Positions 16,870 through 25,311 are shown, numbered from the stretch's first letter. The stretch: 64,000 nt of DNA from CBDFNC01 sp965249895 (GCA_965249895.1 CBDFNC010000001.1:372001-436000), one strand, 5' to 3'. Numbers and translations: made by a program. Notes: generated by a model not told the origin, from the letters alone.

Positions 16870-18675
16870 TACCCGGCAGAAAACTCACTTTTAAAGCACA
16901 ACTTACCTATTGCTGATAAGTTGATTATTATTGGCTTGGGTTATTTATAACCAGAATGGTTATTTTTGCTTGTTTATTATAAGAAATTGTTATAGCAAGC
17001 CGTTTTCAGGGGATGTTTTACCTGGCTAGTCGTGGCCATATTGCTCATTCTTCGGGAAAACACGCCAGCGTCAGGCTGCTTTTTTGTATGGCCCTCGTTT
17101 TCGCTTTCTCTCTACATCTCGCACCAAAGCGCCCAGGCGGTGAATGTTTTTCGCTACAACCGCCAGCGCGCTGTAACGCTTGAAGCCGGCTAAACCGTGG
17201 TCGCGACACGTATCCAGGCCATGCACTTCCAGACCGTTAATGGCCGCTTCAACAGCGGAGTGTTTTCTTTTTGTTTCGACAAACTCGGGCGCGTACTCAT
17301 GTGCTTGCTCTGCTTTCGACAGCCGGCCTTTCTTTGGCAGCACTGTTAGCGCCAGTCGCTGCTTGAGCTCCTCCTGGTTTTCCTTGCTATGAAAACCCTT
17401 ATCGAAGCTGCATATGTTTAGGCCGGCATACCGGTTTTGACTTTCTTCGACCATAGCGACAGCAACCTTGTCATCCGTCTGCTTTTCCATTACCTGATGA
17501 TGCAGAATAAAGCTGTCGCTGTCAGCCATGATACAGACTCGAAGCCCCAGCTCAACCGGTACGCCAGCCTTGCCTTTACTGATCCATTCGGTGTGTGGCT
17601 GAAAGATTGAAAATACCTTTTCAGCGTGAGGGATCTTCTCTCCCTCCAAAATTCGTCTGCGGATCTGGTCGATTTGCCGGTTGACATGGTCAAGGTAACT
17701 ATCCAGTTTTGCCAACGCCAAGTTGAACAAACCGTATTTATGGCGCAGTAGTTCACGGGTTTGCCGGGCGCGATCTTCGACCTTCTGAGCGGACTCGATT
17801 AAGGCCTGGTGAGCCTGTTGTACCCGCTCAAGCTGGCGTTGTTGCTTAGCCTCATCTTTCGAGGTGGAATGCTTGAGTTTCTGAGCCTTGTGATACAGCT
17901 TCTTAAACTGGCGGATATTGTAGCGATACTGCCGCCACAGGCTGTGGCCAAAGGGCTCACACAAGACGGCGCATTCTTCCATGGTCTTTCTAACGGCATC
18001 AAATAACAGATTAATATCGGTGGGGTAATGGACACGGGTTTCAACGACAAACGAATCACAGCGCCCGGTGATTGCGTCGTTTTCGTCCTTTTTTAGCAAG
18101 CGGTGGCCTGCCTTTACCACGCACTGGTTTATTCGATCGAGCAACTCGGGAGTGAACAACATCAGGTTGTCTTTGATGCTCTGCAAGCTGAACTTTTTAC
18201 CGTCGCACCAGTTACTCAACCCCAACATGGTGCGGATAGTACTGTGCTGGTTGGCCAGTTCGTGAATACGATCAAAATCGGCATTCAGGCCGAGGCGCAA
18301 CACCCCGAGCACCAGAATAGTCCACTGAGCCATACCGGGACGGCCGGTATCGGTGCTGGCGCTTTCACCATCCTCATTAATAGGGACGATCTCAGCGAGT
18401 ATGGTGAATACCTCCTCGCGTAATTCCGGTGTGATATAAATGTGCTGAAGGCCAATGAGGAGCTTGGGGATATCATCACGGGATTTGGGATCGAATTCGA
18501 TGTTGGCAATGTCAGCTTCACAAAGTTTGAGCTGAGGATTGAGTACTTCTCTCATAGGATTTCGCCGCCTGAAGTTTTTGCAAAATAAAGGTGTAACCCC
18601 TGCAGGTCGAGACAAAGTATAGGAAAATGCTACAAGATCAGGCTATTACAGGCGAGTTTTCCTTATAACAAGCGA
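16870..18675. mobile_element. ISNCY-family element nested in the IS256 element (ends approximate)
   Basis: The transposase gene at 17071-18555 is flanked by short, imperfect inverted ends, roughly GGCAGAAAACTCAC near 16877 and the complement of AAGGAAAACTCGC near 18651. No clear target duplication was seen, so the borders are estimates. Subtracting it leaves an IS256 element of about 1.4 kb, which is normal. Confidence 0.55.
17071..18555 (-). CDS. ISNCY-family transposase
   Basis: A 494-aa protein. The N-terminus MREVLNPQLKLCEADIANIE, followed by RPGMAQWTILVLGVLRL, is typical of transposases listed as ISNCY (ISDol1-like). A central coiled segment (230-310) and a C-terminal block (KKGRLSKAEQA, HSAVEAAINGLEVHGLD) are present. 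The ATG at 18555 is chosen over an upstream in-frame start at 18615, since the protein begins at this conserved block. The ORF is intact. Confidence 0.85.
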   Translation of the reverse strand: MREVLNPQLKLCEADIANIEFDPKSRDDIPKLLIGLQHIYITPELREEVFTILAEIVPINEDGESASTDTGRPGMAQWTILVLGVLRLGLNADFDRIHELANQHSTIRTMLGLSNWCDGKKFSLQSIKDNLMLFTPELLDRINQCVVKAGHRLLKKDENDAITGRCDSFVVETRVHYPTDINLLFDAVRKTMEECAVLCEPFGHSLWRQYRYNIRQFKKLYHKAQKLKHSTSKDEAKQQRQLERVQQAHQALIESAQKVEDRARQTRELLRHKYGLFNLALAKLDSYLDHVNRQIDQIRRRILEGEKIPHAEKVFSIFQPHTEWISKGKAGVPVELGLRVCIMADSDSFILHHQVMEKQTDDKVAVAMVEESQNRYAGLNICSFDKGFHSKENQEELKQRLALTVLPKKGRLSKAEQAHEYAPEFVETKRKHSAVEAAINGLEVHGLDTCRDHGLAGFKRYSALAVVAKNIHRLGALVRDVERKRKRGPYKKAA

Positions 18676-18893
18676 TCATAAGTTAGAAGTCGACATTCAA
18701 CCTTACCGTATCATGTTGAATTTTATAGTGAATAACGTTTCCGTTCAGATACTAACTATTTTATTGAAATGACACAGAATTATGAACACTACCTTCGAAG
18801 CTGAAATTGGCGCAAAATCTACAGTATCAATGTTCATTGGTGCATGATCGCGGCAGAGCTTAATGCTTTGGGTCCGGGTACTCAGTATTTTCA

Positions 18894-18955
18894 TTCTTGT
18901 CCGTTAGCATAATGCTTTTATTGAGAGCTTTCTCGGGGCGCTGCCTACGATTGAA
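18894..18955. other. Border between duplicated block and AlbA_2 gene
   Basis: This short spacer carries AATGCTTTTATTGAGAGCTTT. A similar string (AATGCTTTTATTGAAAAG) occurs at 21192 on the other side of the AlbA_2 gene. The repeat may be a remnant of a recombination point; its nature is unknown. Confidence 0.35.
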
Positions 18956-21013
18956 CTAAATGTCCTCAGCTTTTTCCTGTATCTCGCTTGTATAACCTTG
19001 TTTAGGTGAGCTAGGTGCATGTGGGAAGGCCATTTTTATCTGATTAGCCTGCAACATTGGTTTTAAATGGCTTTGTCTAATACTTTGATTCGTTCGACCC
19101 AGCAGCTCAGCGAGTACACCTATGTATAAATACTGTTCGTAACAAAGTTTTTTGATGATATTACGAATAACATCATTACTTAAACGCCCCTTATCTCTGG
19201 CAGGTTTTGACATATCCAGGAGTATTTGTTTATACGAAGCCGTTAGTTTGGTCAGGTCATCGATGTATGGTTTATCTAGGTCTGCTGATAGGAAACGACC
19301 ATATTCATCTCTATGAGGTTCAGAAATTACGTCATCGTTATGCGTTAGGCTTTCATCGTTATGCGTTAGGCTTTCATCGTTATGCGTTAGGCTTTCATCG
19401 TTATGCGTTAGGTTGGCTTCTAAGCTTAATGTCTTAGGAAAAGAGGCTAGAGCGAATACTTCATCAGGCGATGGGAGCGTAACTCCAGGGAGAGTATAGG
19501 ATTTTTGTTTTTGCTCGCCATGAGAGACAAGAAATCCACGACTTTCAAGTCTAGGCAGCGTCAGCGTCACTTCTCTTGAGTGCTCAGAGGTCAACAGACA
19601 AGCGCGCTCATGGTTGATCCAGCCCTCCACCAGCGTAGTTGTGACAATTAGTTTCTCAAAACTGTTTAGTTTATCGAAAGTATCGCCAAACAATTGATGT
19701 AGTTGTGCGGTTGTTTTTTCTGGAATTAGGCTTGCAGTATTGAGCTCTAAAATGGTTTGTGCAGGTTCCATTTTTTCTTGTAGCTTTGGTGTGCGCCAGT
19801 TGACGGCGTTCCAACCGCTGAAAATCCTAGGCATACCAGAGCCAGCTCGTTCACTTAAACCAATTAGTGAGAACATGTTTTGTAGCGTTTGGTTACGGCA
19901 ATCACTGACACTTAATCCGCCAATACCCCCAGCAATCACATCATCAAGTGGAATGCGCATTAAGCCAGGATTACGAAATCCAAATAGATCGGGTCTTTTG
20001 ACGACTAGAATAGGCGCTCTTTCTGAAAAGTCCGCATGAACAAGACAGTTTACTAATGCTTCACGTAAGGCTTCATGGACAGGGGTGTCATTTTTCCGCT
20101 GACCATCTTCTAACTTAAAGGGGACTTTTAAATCCACCGTGAGGCGTTGATACACCTTGCGATAGAAATCAAATAAATTACCTGACCATGTACCATCGTA
20201 ATACACGCGATCAATCCAGCGTTGTTCGGTTTTGGCCTCTGGCCTTTCTTGATAATCTACAAAGTAGTTCGGTCTGGTGGCGGTAATGGCATCCCAAGTG
20301 CCAAACATTAATACGCCAGCAACGGTGAGTCCATGTTTGCCTGTTTCTCTGTCTTTTCTCCAGCCACCAATTTGTTTAAAAAAGTCGAAAAGCTCTCTAT
20401 CTAAAAATGGATGAGTGGGGTTGTGGGCGGTAAGTAAGTTCCGGTATGTTTTTAAGCTATCAATATCTATATCTTCGGCAAAATCATAATGTTCAGATAA
20501 AACCTCATTGTCTCTAATGTCATGTATTTGTTCGGCAAGCATTTTTTTGACCGTATCATCGTCGCAACGCCTATCGCCTTCGTGCATACGTAGATAAGTA
20601 TTGCTAAAAGGGTTTTTCTTTAAATGAACTGGCTTTTGCTTACGCATGGCTGGTGGAATATGAATGGCAAGTACCGATTTACCTTGTAACTGGACTGTCT
20701 GTACATCGCTATCGGTGATCACGTTAACACTGACTTTATCCTTATCATTGAGTTGATTGAATAGGTCTGTTTTGACTTTTTCAATGTCATTGATACCCAC
20801 AGGAATAAATTGACGGTTTTCTTCTTTCACGCCAAGAATCACCCAGCCACCACGACCATTCGCCATAGCGGAATAAGATGGCCAAAAATCTTTGGGTAGT
20901 TGGCCTTGACCATTTTTTCCACCAGCTAATTTGAACTCAATTTCGACCGATTCAACAAGGGTTTGCAAATCAACAATGTCTTGAATGTTAAGTGGGTGAG
21001 CGGTTGAGTTCAT
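18956..21013 (-). CDS. AlbA_2 (Schlafen-like) / RecG-related ATP-binding protein
   Basis: A 685-aa protein. The N-terminal AlbA_2 domain has E-I-E-F-K at residues 24-28 and SAMANGRGGWVILGV at 48-62. A GHKL-type ATPase segment follows around 315-400 (EALREALVNCLVHADFSER, RNPGLMRI, ERAGSGMPRI). The C-terminus has winged-helix-like parts. This is the COG2865 architecture, often encoded beside type I restriction genes and in defence islands; its biochemical role is unclear. Residues about 533-560 are a heptapeptide repeat (LTHNDES, four copies) from a 21-bp DNA repeat. It lies 258 bases downstream of an hsdR fragment on the same strand, fitting a former hsd operon. Confidence 0.82.
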   Translation of the reverse strand: MNSTAHPLNIQDIVDLQTLVESVEIEFKLAGGKNGQGQLPKDFWPSYSAMANGRGGWVILGVKEENRQFIPVGINDIEKVKTDLFNQLNDKDKVSVNVITDSDVQTVQLQGKSVLAIHIPPAMRKQKPVHLKKNPFSNTYLRMHEGDRRCDDDTVKKMLAEQIHDIRDNEVLSEHYDFAEDIDIDSLKTYRNLLTAHNPTHPFLDRELFDFFKQIGGWRKDRETGKHGLTVAGVLMFGTWDAITATRPNYFVDYQERPEAKTEQRWIDRVYYDGTWSGNLFDFYRKVYQRLTVDLKVPFKLEDGQRKNDTPVHEALREALVNCLVHADFSERAPILVVKRPDLFGFRNPGLMRIPLDDVIAGGIGGLSVSDCRNQTLQNMFSLIGLSERAGSGMPRIFSGWNAVNWRTPKLQEKMEPAQTILELNTASLIPEKTTAQLHQLFGDTFDKLNSFEKLIVTTTLVEGWINHERACLLTSEHSREVTLTLPRLESRGFLVSHGEQKQKSYTLPGVTLPSPDEVFALASFPKTLSLEANLTHNDESLTHNDESLTHNDESLTHNDDVISEPHRDEYGRFLSADLDKPYIDDLTKLTASYKQILLDMSKPARDKGRLSNDVIRNIIKKLCYEQYLYIGVLAELLGRTNQSIRQSHLKPMLQANQIKMAFPHAPSSPKQGYTSEIQEKAEDI
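19332..19413 (+). repeat. 21-bp tandem repeat inside the AlbA_2 gene
   Basis: The unit TCATCGTTATGCGTTAGGCT plus T occurs almost four times without change. Because 21 is a multiple of three, gain or loss of units changes the LTHNDES repeat number without shifting frame. Confidence 0.95.
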
Positions 21014-21271
21014 ACTGTGTTCTCTGTTTGCTAAATTATGTGGTTTATAATGCTATTGTCATACAGGTTGACACTTTATCTAAATCCAATACACCTTTAA
21101 ATGCCCTTTGTAGTATGTCGCTGAATAGTTAGAGGGGTAATGACTCCAACATGTTGAAATAGTCGTGATGGGATTCTTATTCGTTGACCGGTAATGCTTT
21201 TATTGAAAAGTTTTCGTTGGCCACCGGGCGCACAGTTTTCAAGTGCCCCCAAGTCATGAACCGACACGTTG
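21014..21271. other. Spacer where the remainder of hsdR would be expected
   Basis: This 258-base spacer follows the truncated hsdR fragment. It shows no helicase-like reading frame. It probably marks the deletion point and supplies the promoter and leader for the AlbA_2 gene. Confidence 0.4.
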
Positions 21272-22567
21272 TTATTGTAGTGGCCTCGCTTGATTACTCA
21301 GTTTACGGGTATCACGAAACCAGGTGCCGGATAGCGCTTCAAGCTGTTTATTGAAGGCTCTGCCATTGCAGGAGTAGACAAAGGGAATATGGTAATGGCC
21401 GTCGCTCTCGTCGGCCCAGGCAATTGTTCTGTTTTCCAGCTCCCATGCACCTTTTTGTGGCAGCTTGAGCTGATAGCCTTTTGAATAACGCTCAGCCTGA
21501 GGGATCTTGCCGGCAACATTGGTGTTCTCTTTCTTAGCCTCGACAACAGCAACAGGAGTTAACCCACAAAACAGCACGTAGTCTGCACGACCTCCCTGGC
21601 CTTTATATTTGGTAGGCCACTCAGCAATGGCAAGATTCTTTCCTTTTTCGGGTCTTGCGCCTTTTTGATAACTCAGCTCTTCGGTATCTGCCGTCCAGCC
21701 TGCTTCGGTGAGTTGCTGGTCGATAAGAATGCGGGTGAGTTCTTCGTTTAAGCTGAAATGGCTGCTGGCTGTGCTGGTGCGCTTGTTAACGTCTTTGCGT
21801 TGTGCCTTGGTCGCTTTGAGGGTTTCTTCTGTCTGCTCCGTGAGTTGCTTTTGAAGCTCTATAAGCTTTCTGTCGAACTCGGCTTGCTGTTTGGCGAGAC
21901 CTTGCTCATGCGCCTTAGCTTGTTCGGCAAGGGTTCTGGCTTCAACGTCCATCTGCTCGACAAGTACCGCGAACTCCTCTTTCTCTTGAGCGAGTAGGGC
22001 TGTGAGCTGTTGATTGTTCTCTAGCTGTTGATTGTTCTCTAGCTGTTGATTGTTTTCGACTAGCTGACTGGCTAGCAGTTGTATTTGCCCCTGCAATTCA
22101 TTGAGCTGTTTACTGGGGTCTTCAGGGATTACAAATTCAGGTGCTTTGAATTTAACGCCTTGATTGCCAAATGCGCTGTGATACCAAATAGCTATATCAC
22201 GCGCCACCCGAATTCCTGCTAATGCCGATTTATGCTCAGTTTTAAATTGATGTACGGCAATGTTGCCTGCTTTGCGTAATCCATGGAACAGGCTGATGAT
22301 TTGCGATTCAAGTTTTAGCTCTCGACTGATTTTAAATAGTAAGTCTGCCTGGCTGGTTTTTGAGTCGAACTCAATGCGGCAACGGCTGGCTATGTCTTGT
22401 GCCATTGCTTCGGCGAATTGGCGCAGCTTTACCAGAGTAGTATTGGGGTCGCTGGAAAAGGCGCGTTCAGCACTTTGAGTGAGCTGGAGAAAAATGGGGT
22501 CATGCTGTTTGAGAAAATCGAAGTTACCTGTCGAGTTGTCAGAATTAACAGCATTTGGTTGTGTCAT
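21272..22567 (-). pseudogene. hsdR: 5' fragment of type I restriction endonuclease subunit HsdR
   Basis: The ORF encodes 431 residues of a protein that is normally about 1,100 long. A DUF4145-like N-terminus spans residues 20-140 (RQFAEAMAQDIASRC, RKAGNIAVHQF). A Gln/Glu-rich coiled coil spans 165-250, with ENNQQL repeated three times. The HsdR N-terminal nuclease domain (GGRADYVLFCGLTPVAVVEA, Asp near 327, E-A-K near 342) lies at 290-400. The frame stops at RPLQ before any DEAD-box helicase motif, so translocation and restriction are lost. No hsdM is present, and only the tail of hsdS survives at 14.5 kb. A truncated nuclease-domain protein could still be made. Confidence 0.8.
22005..22058 (+). 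repeat. 18-bp tandem repeat inside the hsdR fragment
   Basis: The unit AGCTGTTGATTGTTCTCT is present three times (third copy slightly diverged). It encodes the hexapeptide ENNQQL and extends a predicted coiled coil in frame. Confidence 0.9.
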
Positions 22568-22795
22568 GATTCTCTCTCAGTAAACGATTTATTTATGTTT
22601 TACTAATGAAAACAGTAGCGTACAGCATAGCGAAAGCGCTGGCGTTACTTTGCTGCAAGAGAAGGTGAAAAACAACCAAAATAGGAATTTAAGACTCTAA
22701 ATTAGAGGTTGACGGCATAATCGGAAGAGATGGAAAGGAAAAACGAATGACTTTCAGGGATGAGAATAGATTTCCATTAAATTAAAACAGGTAAA
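22568..22795. other. Promoter-side spacer of the hsdR fragment
   Basis: About 230 bases between the hsdR fragment and the yicC terminator. It is AT-rich, presumably holding the old hsd promoter. No specific element is recognised. Confidence 0.35.
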
Positions 22796-22823
22796 AGCAA
22801 AAAGCCCCAAATAACGGGGCTTT
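22796..22823 (-). terminator. Terminator after yicC
   Basis: On the minus strand an 8-bp stem AAAGCCCC / GGGGCTTT with a 7-base loop is followed by a T-run ending at 22796. It lies 37 bases after the yicC stop. The att core lies between yicC codons and this hairpin, so the hairpin came with the island side of the junction or was re-created there. Confidence 0.8.
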
Positions 22824-22859
22824 ATAAAGGCTTGTTAACTGGGTAGAACCCCAAGAAAC

Positions 22860-22881
22860 ACTACTCAATATTTTGAATCTG
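22860..22881 (+). repeat. yicC 3'-end attachment site
   Basis: The last codons and stop of yicC read ACTACTCAATATTTTGAATC (then TG) on the plus strand. Two similar copies occur at 14170 and 12045 in the same orientation. The 3' end of yicC is a known integration site of mobilizable genomic islands in Vibrio and relatives (my recollection of the MGIVflInd1 type), which fits these repeats. Confidence 0.7.
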
Positions 22882-23724
22882 CTCACGCATTTGTTCAATC
22901 AACACCTTGCACTCTACCCCTGCCGCGGTCACTTCGGCATTGATGGATTTGGAGGCGAGAGTGTTTGCTTCGCGGTTGAACTCTTGCATCATAAAGTCCA
23001 GGCGTCGGCCTACGGCGCCGCCTTTTTTCAGGATCTTACGGGTTTCACTGATATGTGAGTCCAGTCGGTCCAGCTCTTCGGCGACATCGACTTTTTGTGC
23101 CAGGATAATCATTTCCTGCTCTACCCGGGTTGGCTCCAGCTCTATCTTGGCTTCAGCCAGGCGGCTGTTGAGTCGGTCTTTTTGCCACTGGAGGACTTCA
23201 GGCATCTTTTCGCGCACGATGGCCGCTTGTACTGTGATGCCGTCCAGGCGCTGTTCGATCAGGGCTTTCAGGTTGGCGCCTTCAGCGGCCCGGGCCTGAA
23301 TAAATTCTTCCAGGGTTTCGTCCAGTCCGGACAGCAGCTCAGCCGAGATGGCATCTACATCTTGCTCCTGGGCTTCCATTACGCCTGGCCAGCGTAAGAC
23401 ATCAATGGGATCCAGCTGGCCGCGGCCGGCTTCCTCCATTACCCATTGGGCGTTTTTAATGACCTGTCTGGCCAACGCCTCATCTATATGCAGCTCACCT
23501 TGGGCCGCTTGGTTTGCTTCGAATCTCAGATTGCATTCCAGCTTGCCGCGCTGCAGGCGTTTTTTCATTTTTTCGCGGATAACCGGTTCAAGACCACGGA
23601 ATTGCTCGGGAGAGCGAATATAGGTTTCCAAATATCTCTGGTTCACCGAGCGGATTTCCCACACCGCAGTGCCCCAGTCACCCTTAAACTGTTTGCGGGC
23701 ATAGGCTGTCATACTATGGATCAT
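22861..23724 (-). CDS. yicC: YicC-family endoribonuclease
   Basis: A 287-aa protein matching YicC from MIHSMTAYARKQ to the acidic C-terminus EQMREQIQNIE. YicC family members are reported as RNA-cleaving hexameric nucleases. Conserved blocks include EIRSVNQRYLE near 25, ILAQKVDVAEELDRL near 210 and GRRLDFMMQEFNREANTL near 240. The length is normal, and the terminal codons remain intact despite serving as an integration site. It is divergent from rph-pyrE, the usual arrangement. Confidence 0.95.
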   Translation of the reverse strand: MIHSMTAYARKQFKGDWGTAVWEIRSVNQRYLETYIRSPEQFRGLEPVIREKMKKRLQRGKLECNLRFEANQAAQGELHIDEALARQVIKNAQWVMEEAGRGQLDPIDVLRWPGVMEAQEQDVDAISAELLSGLDETLEEFIQARAAEGANLKALIEQRLDGITVQAAIVREKMPEVLQWQKDRLNSRLAEAKIELEPTRVEQEMIILAQKVDVAEELDRLDSHISETRKILKKGGAVGRRLDFMMQEFNREANTLASKSINAEVTAAGVECKVLIEQMREQIQNIE

Positions 23725-23872
23725 AAGCGTCTCTTGTTAAATGAACTGCAGCGATTATATGAGCAAAACGGGTTGGCTTCTAGCAAATTGATATGCCGCA
23801 CTCAGGAGAGCGCTGGCATGACCTGGGCTTTACTTTTATAATCATCTGCAATTTTTATCATAGGTGAAGACA

Positions 23873-24592
23873 ATGCGTCCAAGTGGCAGAACTCCCGCAC
23901 AGGTTCGTCCTGTAAAAATCACACGTAATTACACCAGCTATGCAGAGGGCTCTGTATTGGTTGAATTTGGTGAAACCAAAGTACTGTGTACCGCCAGCGT
24001 AGAGCAAAGTGTTCCCCGTTTTTTAAAAGGTCAGGGCAAAGGCTGGGTGACCGCAGAATACGCCATGCTGCCAAGAGCGACCCATACCCGCAACCAGCGT
24101 GAAGCGGCGCGAGGCAAGCAAAGCGGTCGCACCATGGAAATACAGCGTCTGATTGCCCGCTCACTACGCGCAGCGGTGGACCTGACAGCTCTGGGTGAGA
24201 ATACCATTACCGTTGACTGTGACGTGTTACAGGCTGATGGTGGTACGCGTACAGCAGCAATCACCGGCGCTTGTGTGGCTATGGTAGATGCCATCAACTG
24301 GTTAATCGAGAAAGGGGCGCTGAAAGCCAGCCCGATGAAACATATGATTGCAGCCGTATCTGTGGGCATTTATCAGGGTGCGCCGGTTTGTGATTTGGAA
24401 TACCTGGAAGATTCAGCTGCAGAAACCGATATGAATGTAGTATTAACCGAAGACGGTAAAATCATCGAGGTGCAGGGTACGGCGGAAGGCGAAGCTTTCA
24501 GCCATGAAGAGCTGCTGGCGATGATGGAACTGGCTAAGGATGGCATCGACGACATTATCACGGTGCAGAAAGCGGCGCTGGCCGGGAGTTAA
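23873..24592 (+). CDS. rph: Ribonuclease PH
   Basis: A 239-aa phosphorolytic 3'-5' exoribonuclease acting on tRNA precursors. It begins MRPSGRTPAQVRPV and contains RATHTRNQREAARGKQSGRT near 70-90 and the phosphate-binding region DVLQADGGTRTA near 120. The ATG at 23873 is preferred over the GTG at 23864, because GGTGAAG then serves as the ribosome site and the protein starts exactly as the family does. pyrE starts one base after its stop codon. Unlike in E. coli K-12, rph is not frameshifted. Confidence 0.96.
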   Translation: MRPSGRTPAQVRPVKITRNYTSYAEGSVLVEFGETKVLCTASVEQSVPRFLKGQGKGWVTAEYAMLPRATHTRNQREAARGKQSGRTMEIQRLIARSLRAAVDLTALGENTITVDCDVLQADGGTRTAAITGACVAMVDAINWLIEKGALKASPMKHMIAAVSVGIYQGAPVCDLEYLEDSAAETDMNVVLTEDGKIIEVQGTAEGEAFSHEELLAMMELAKDGIDDIITVQKAALAGS

Positions 24593-24593
24593 A

Positions 24594-25235
24594 ATGAAAG
24601 ATTATCAACACGAATTTATCGAGTTTGCCCTCAGCAAACAGGTATTAAAGTTTGGTGAATTCACTCTGAAATCTGGCCGCATCAGCCCGTATTTCTTTAA
24701 CGCCGGTTTATTTAATAGCGGCGGTGACCTGGCTAAGCTGGGCCGTTTTTATGCGGCGGCTTTACAGGATGCCGGCATCGAATATGACGTGTTGTTTGGC
24801 CCTGCTTACAAAGGTATCCCCATCGCCACCACTACGGCGGTTGCCTTGTTCGACAAATACGGCGTTGACACGCCTTACTGTTTTAACCGTAAGGAAAAGA
24901 AACTGCACGGCGAAGGCGGCAACCTGGTGGGCGCCGATCTGACCGGTCGTATTATGCTGGTTGATGACGTGATCACGGCTGGCACGGCCATTCGCGAGTC
25001 CATGGAGCTTATTCAGGCCAAAGGCGCGGATCTGGCGGGTGTGTTAATCGCTTTGGATCGTCAGGAGCGTGGTAAAGCTCAGCTGTCTGCTATTCAGGAA
25101 GTTGAACGAGATTATAATGCCCAGGTGATTTCCATTGTACAGCTAAGCGATTTGATCAGCTATCTGGAAGCCAAGCCGGATATGGCGGTGCATCTGGATA
25201 AGGTTAAAGCTTACCGAGAGGAGTTTGGCGTATAA
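24594..25235 (+). CDS. pyrE: Orotate phosphoribosyltransferase
   Basis: Makes orotidine 5'-phosphate from orotate and PRPP in pyrimidine synthesis. The 213-aa protein begins MKDYQHEFIEFAL and has the PRPP-binding loop IMLVDDVITAGTA near 120-132 and catalytic-loop residues NRKEKKLHGEGG near 97-108. The start at 24594 follows the rph stop with one base between, so translation is probably coupled to rph. The GC-rich hairpin after the gene ends the transcript. Confidence 0.97.
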   Translation: MKDYQHEFIEFALSKQVLKFGEFTLKSGRISPYFFNAGLFNSGGDLAKLGRFYAAALQDAGIEYDVLFGPAYKGIPIATTTAVALFDKYGVDTPYCFNRKEKKLHGEGGNLVGADLTGRIMLVDDVITAGTAIRESMELIQAKGADLAGVLIALDRQERGKAQLSAIQEVERDYNAQVISIVQLSDLISYLEAKPDMAVHLDKVKAYREEFGV

Positions 25236-25266
25236 ACCAAGCTTCGCGGATTTCATCCGCTCCTAC

Positions 25267-25291
25267 AAAGGCCGCATATGCGGCCTTTTTT
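25267..25291 (+). terminator. Terminator of rph-pyrE
   Basis: AAAGGCCGCATATGCGGCCT followed by T5 is a strong hairpin with a U tract, 32 bases after pyrE. Confidence 0.9.
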
Positions 25292-25311
25292 ATCAGGGGC
25301 GAAACCGCAGC

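Larger units (their letters stand above)
15605..18801. mobile_element. IS256-family element with 8-bp target duplication, carrying a second IS
   Basis: The element spans 15613-18793. Its ends are 24-bp imperfect inverted repeats (20 of 24 matching; shared core GTGTTCA-N-AATTCTGTGTCA). The 8-base target duplication TTCGAAGC lies at 15605-15612 and 18794-18801. Removing the element restores sequence collinear with the first copy of the duplicated block at 10903. At 3181 bp it is too long for IS256 alone because an ISNCY-family element sits in the region upstream of the IS256 transposase gene. Confidence 0.88.
15380..18847 (+). pseudogene. Second HigA-like remnant, interrupted by IS and deleted
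   Basis: This is the counterpart of 10691-11039. It carries the same frameshift near 15500, is split after 15612 by the IS256-type element, and continues at 18802-18847. The 78-base (26-codon) in-frame deletion removes most of the helix-turn-helix recognition region. The shared frameshift shows that the gene was already broken before the block was duplicated. Confidence 0.65.
14669..18893 (+). repeat. Second copy of the 1.1-kb duplication, split by a transposon
   Basis: Homologous to 9967-11085. It is interrupted by the composite IS at 15613-18793 and resumes at 18802. Compared with the first copy it lacks 78 bases of the HigA-like reading frame; the deletion ends fall on a repeated ATCAATG. 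Confidence 0.9.

Noticed and set aside
19207..19437. Plus-strand ORF with repeated HRYALGF peptide
   Set aside because: It is the complement of the 21-bp repeat in the AlbA_2 gene; the minus-strand protein is far longer and has recognised domains.
18894..21250. AATGCTTTTATTGA repeats flanking the AlbA_2 gene as IS3 transposase remnants (NAFIE-like reading)
   Set aside because: The reading frame is interrupted before the motif on the left side, and no further IS3 motifs are present. Only a short repeat can be claimed.
23446..23841. 131-codon plus-strand ORF over the yicC 5' end
   Set aside because: It is a shadow of yicC and its upstream region; yicC is clearly the real gene.
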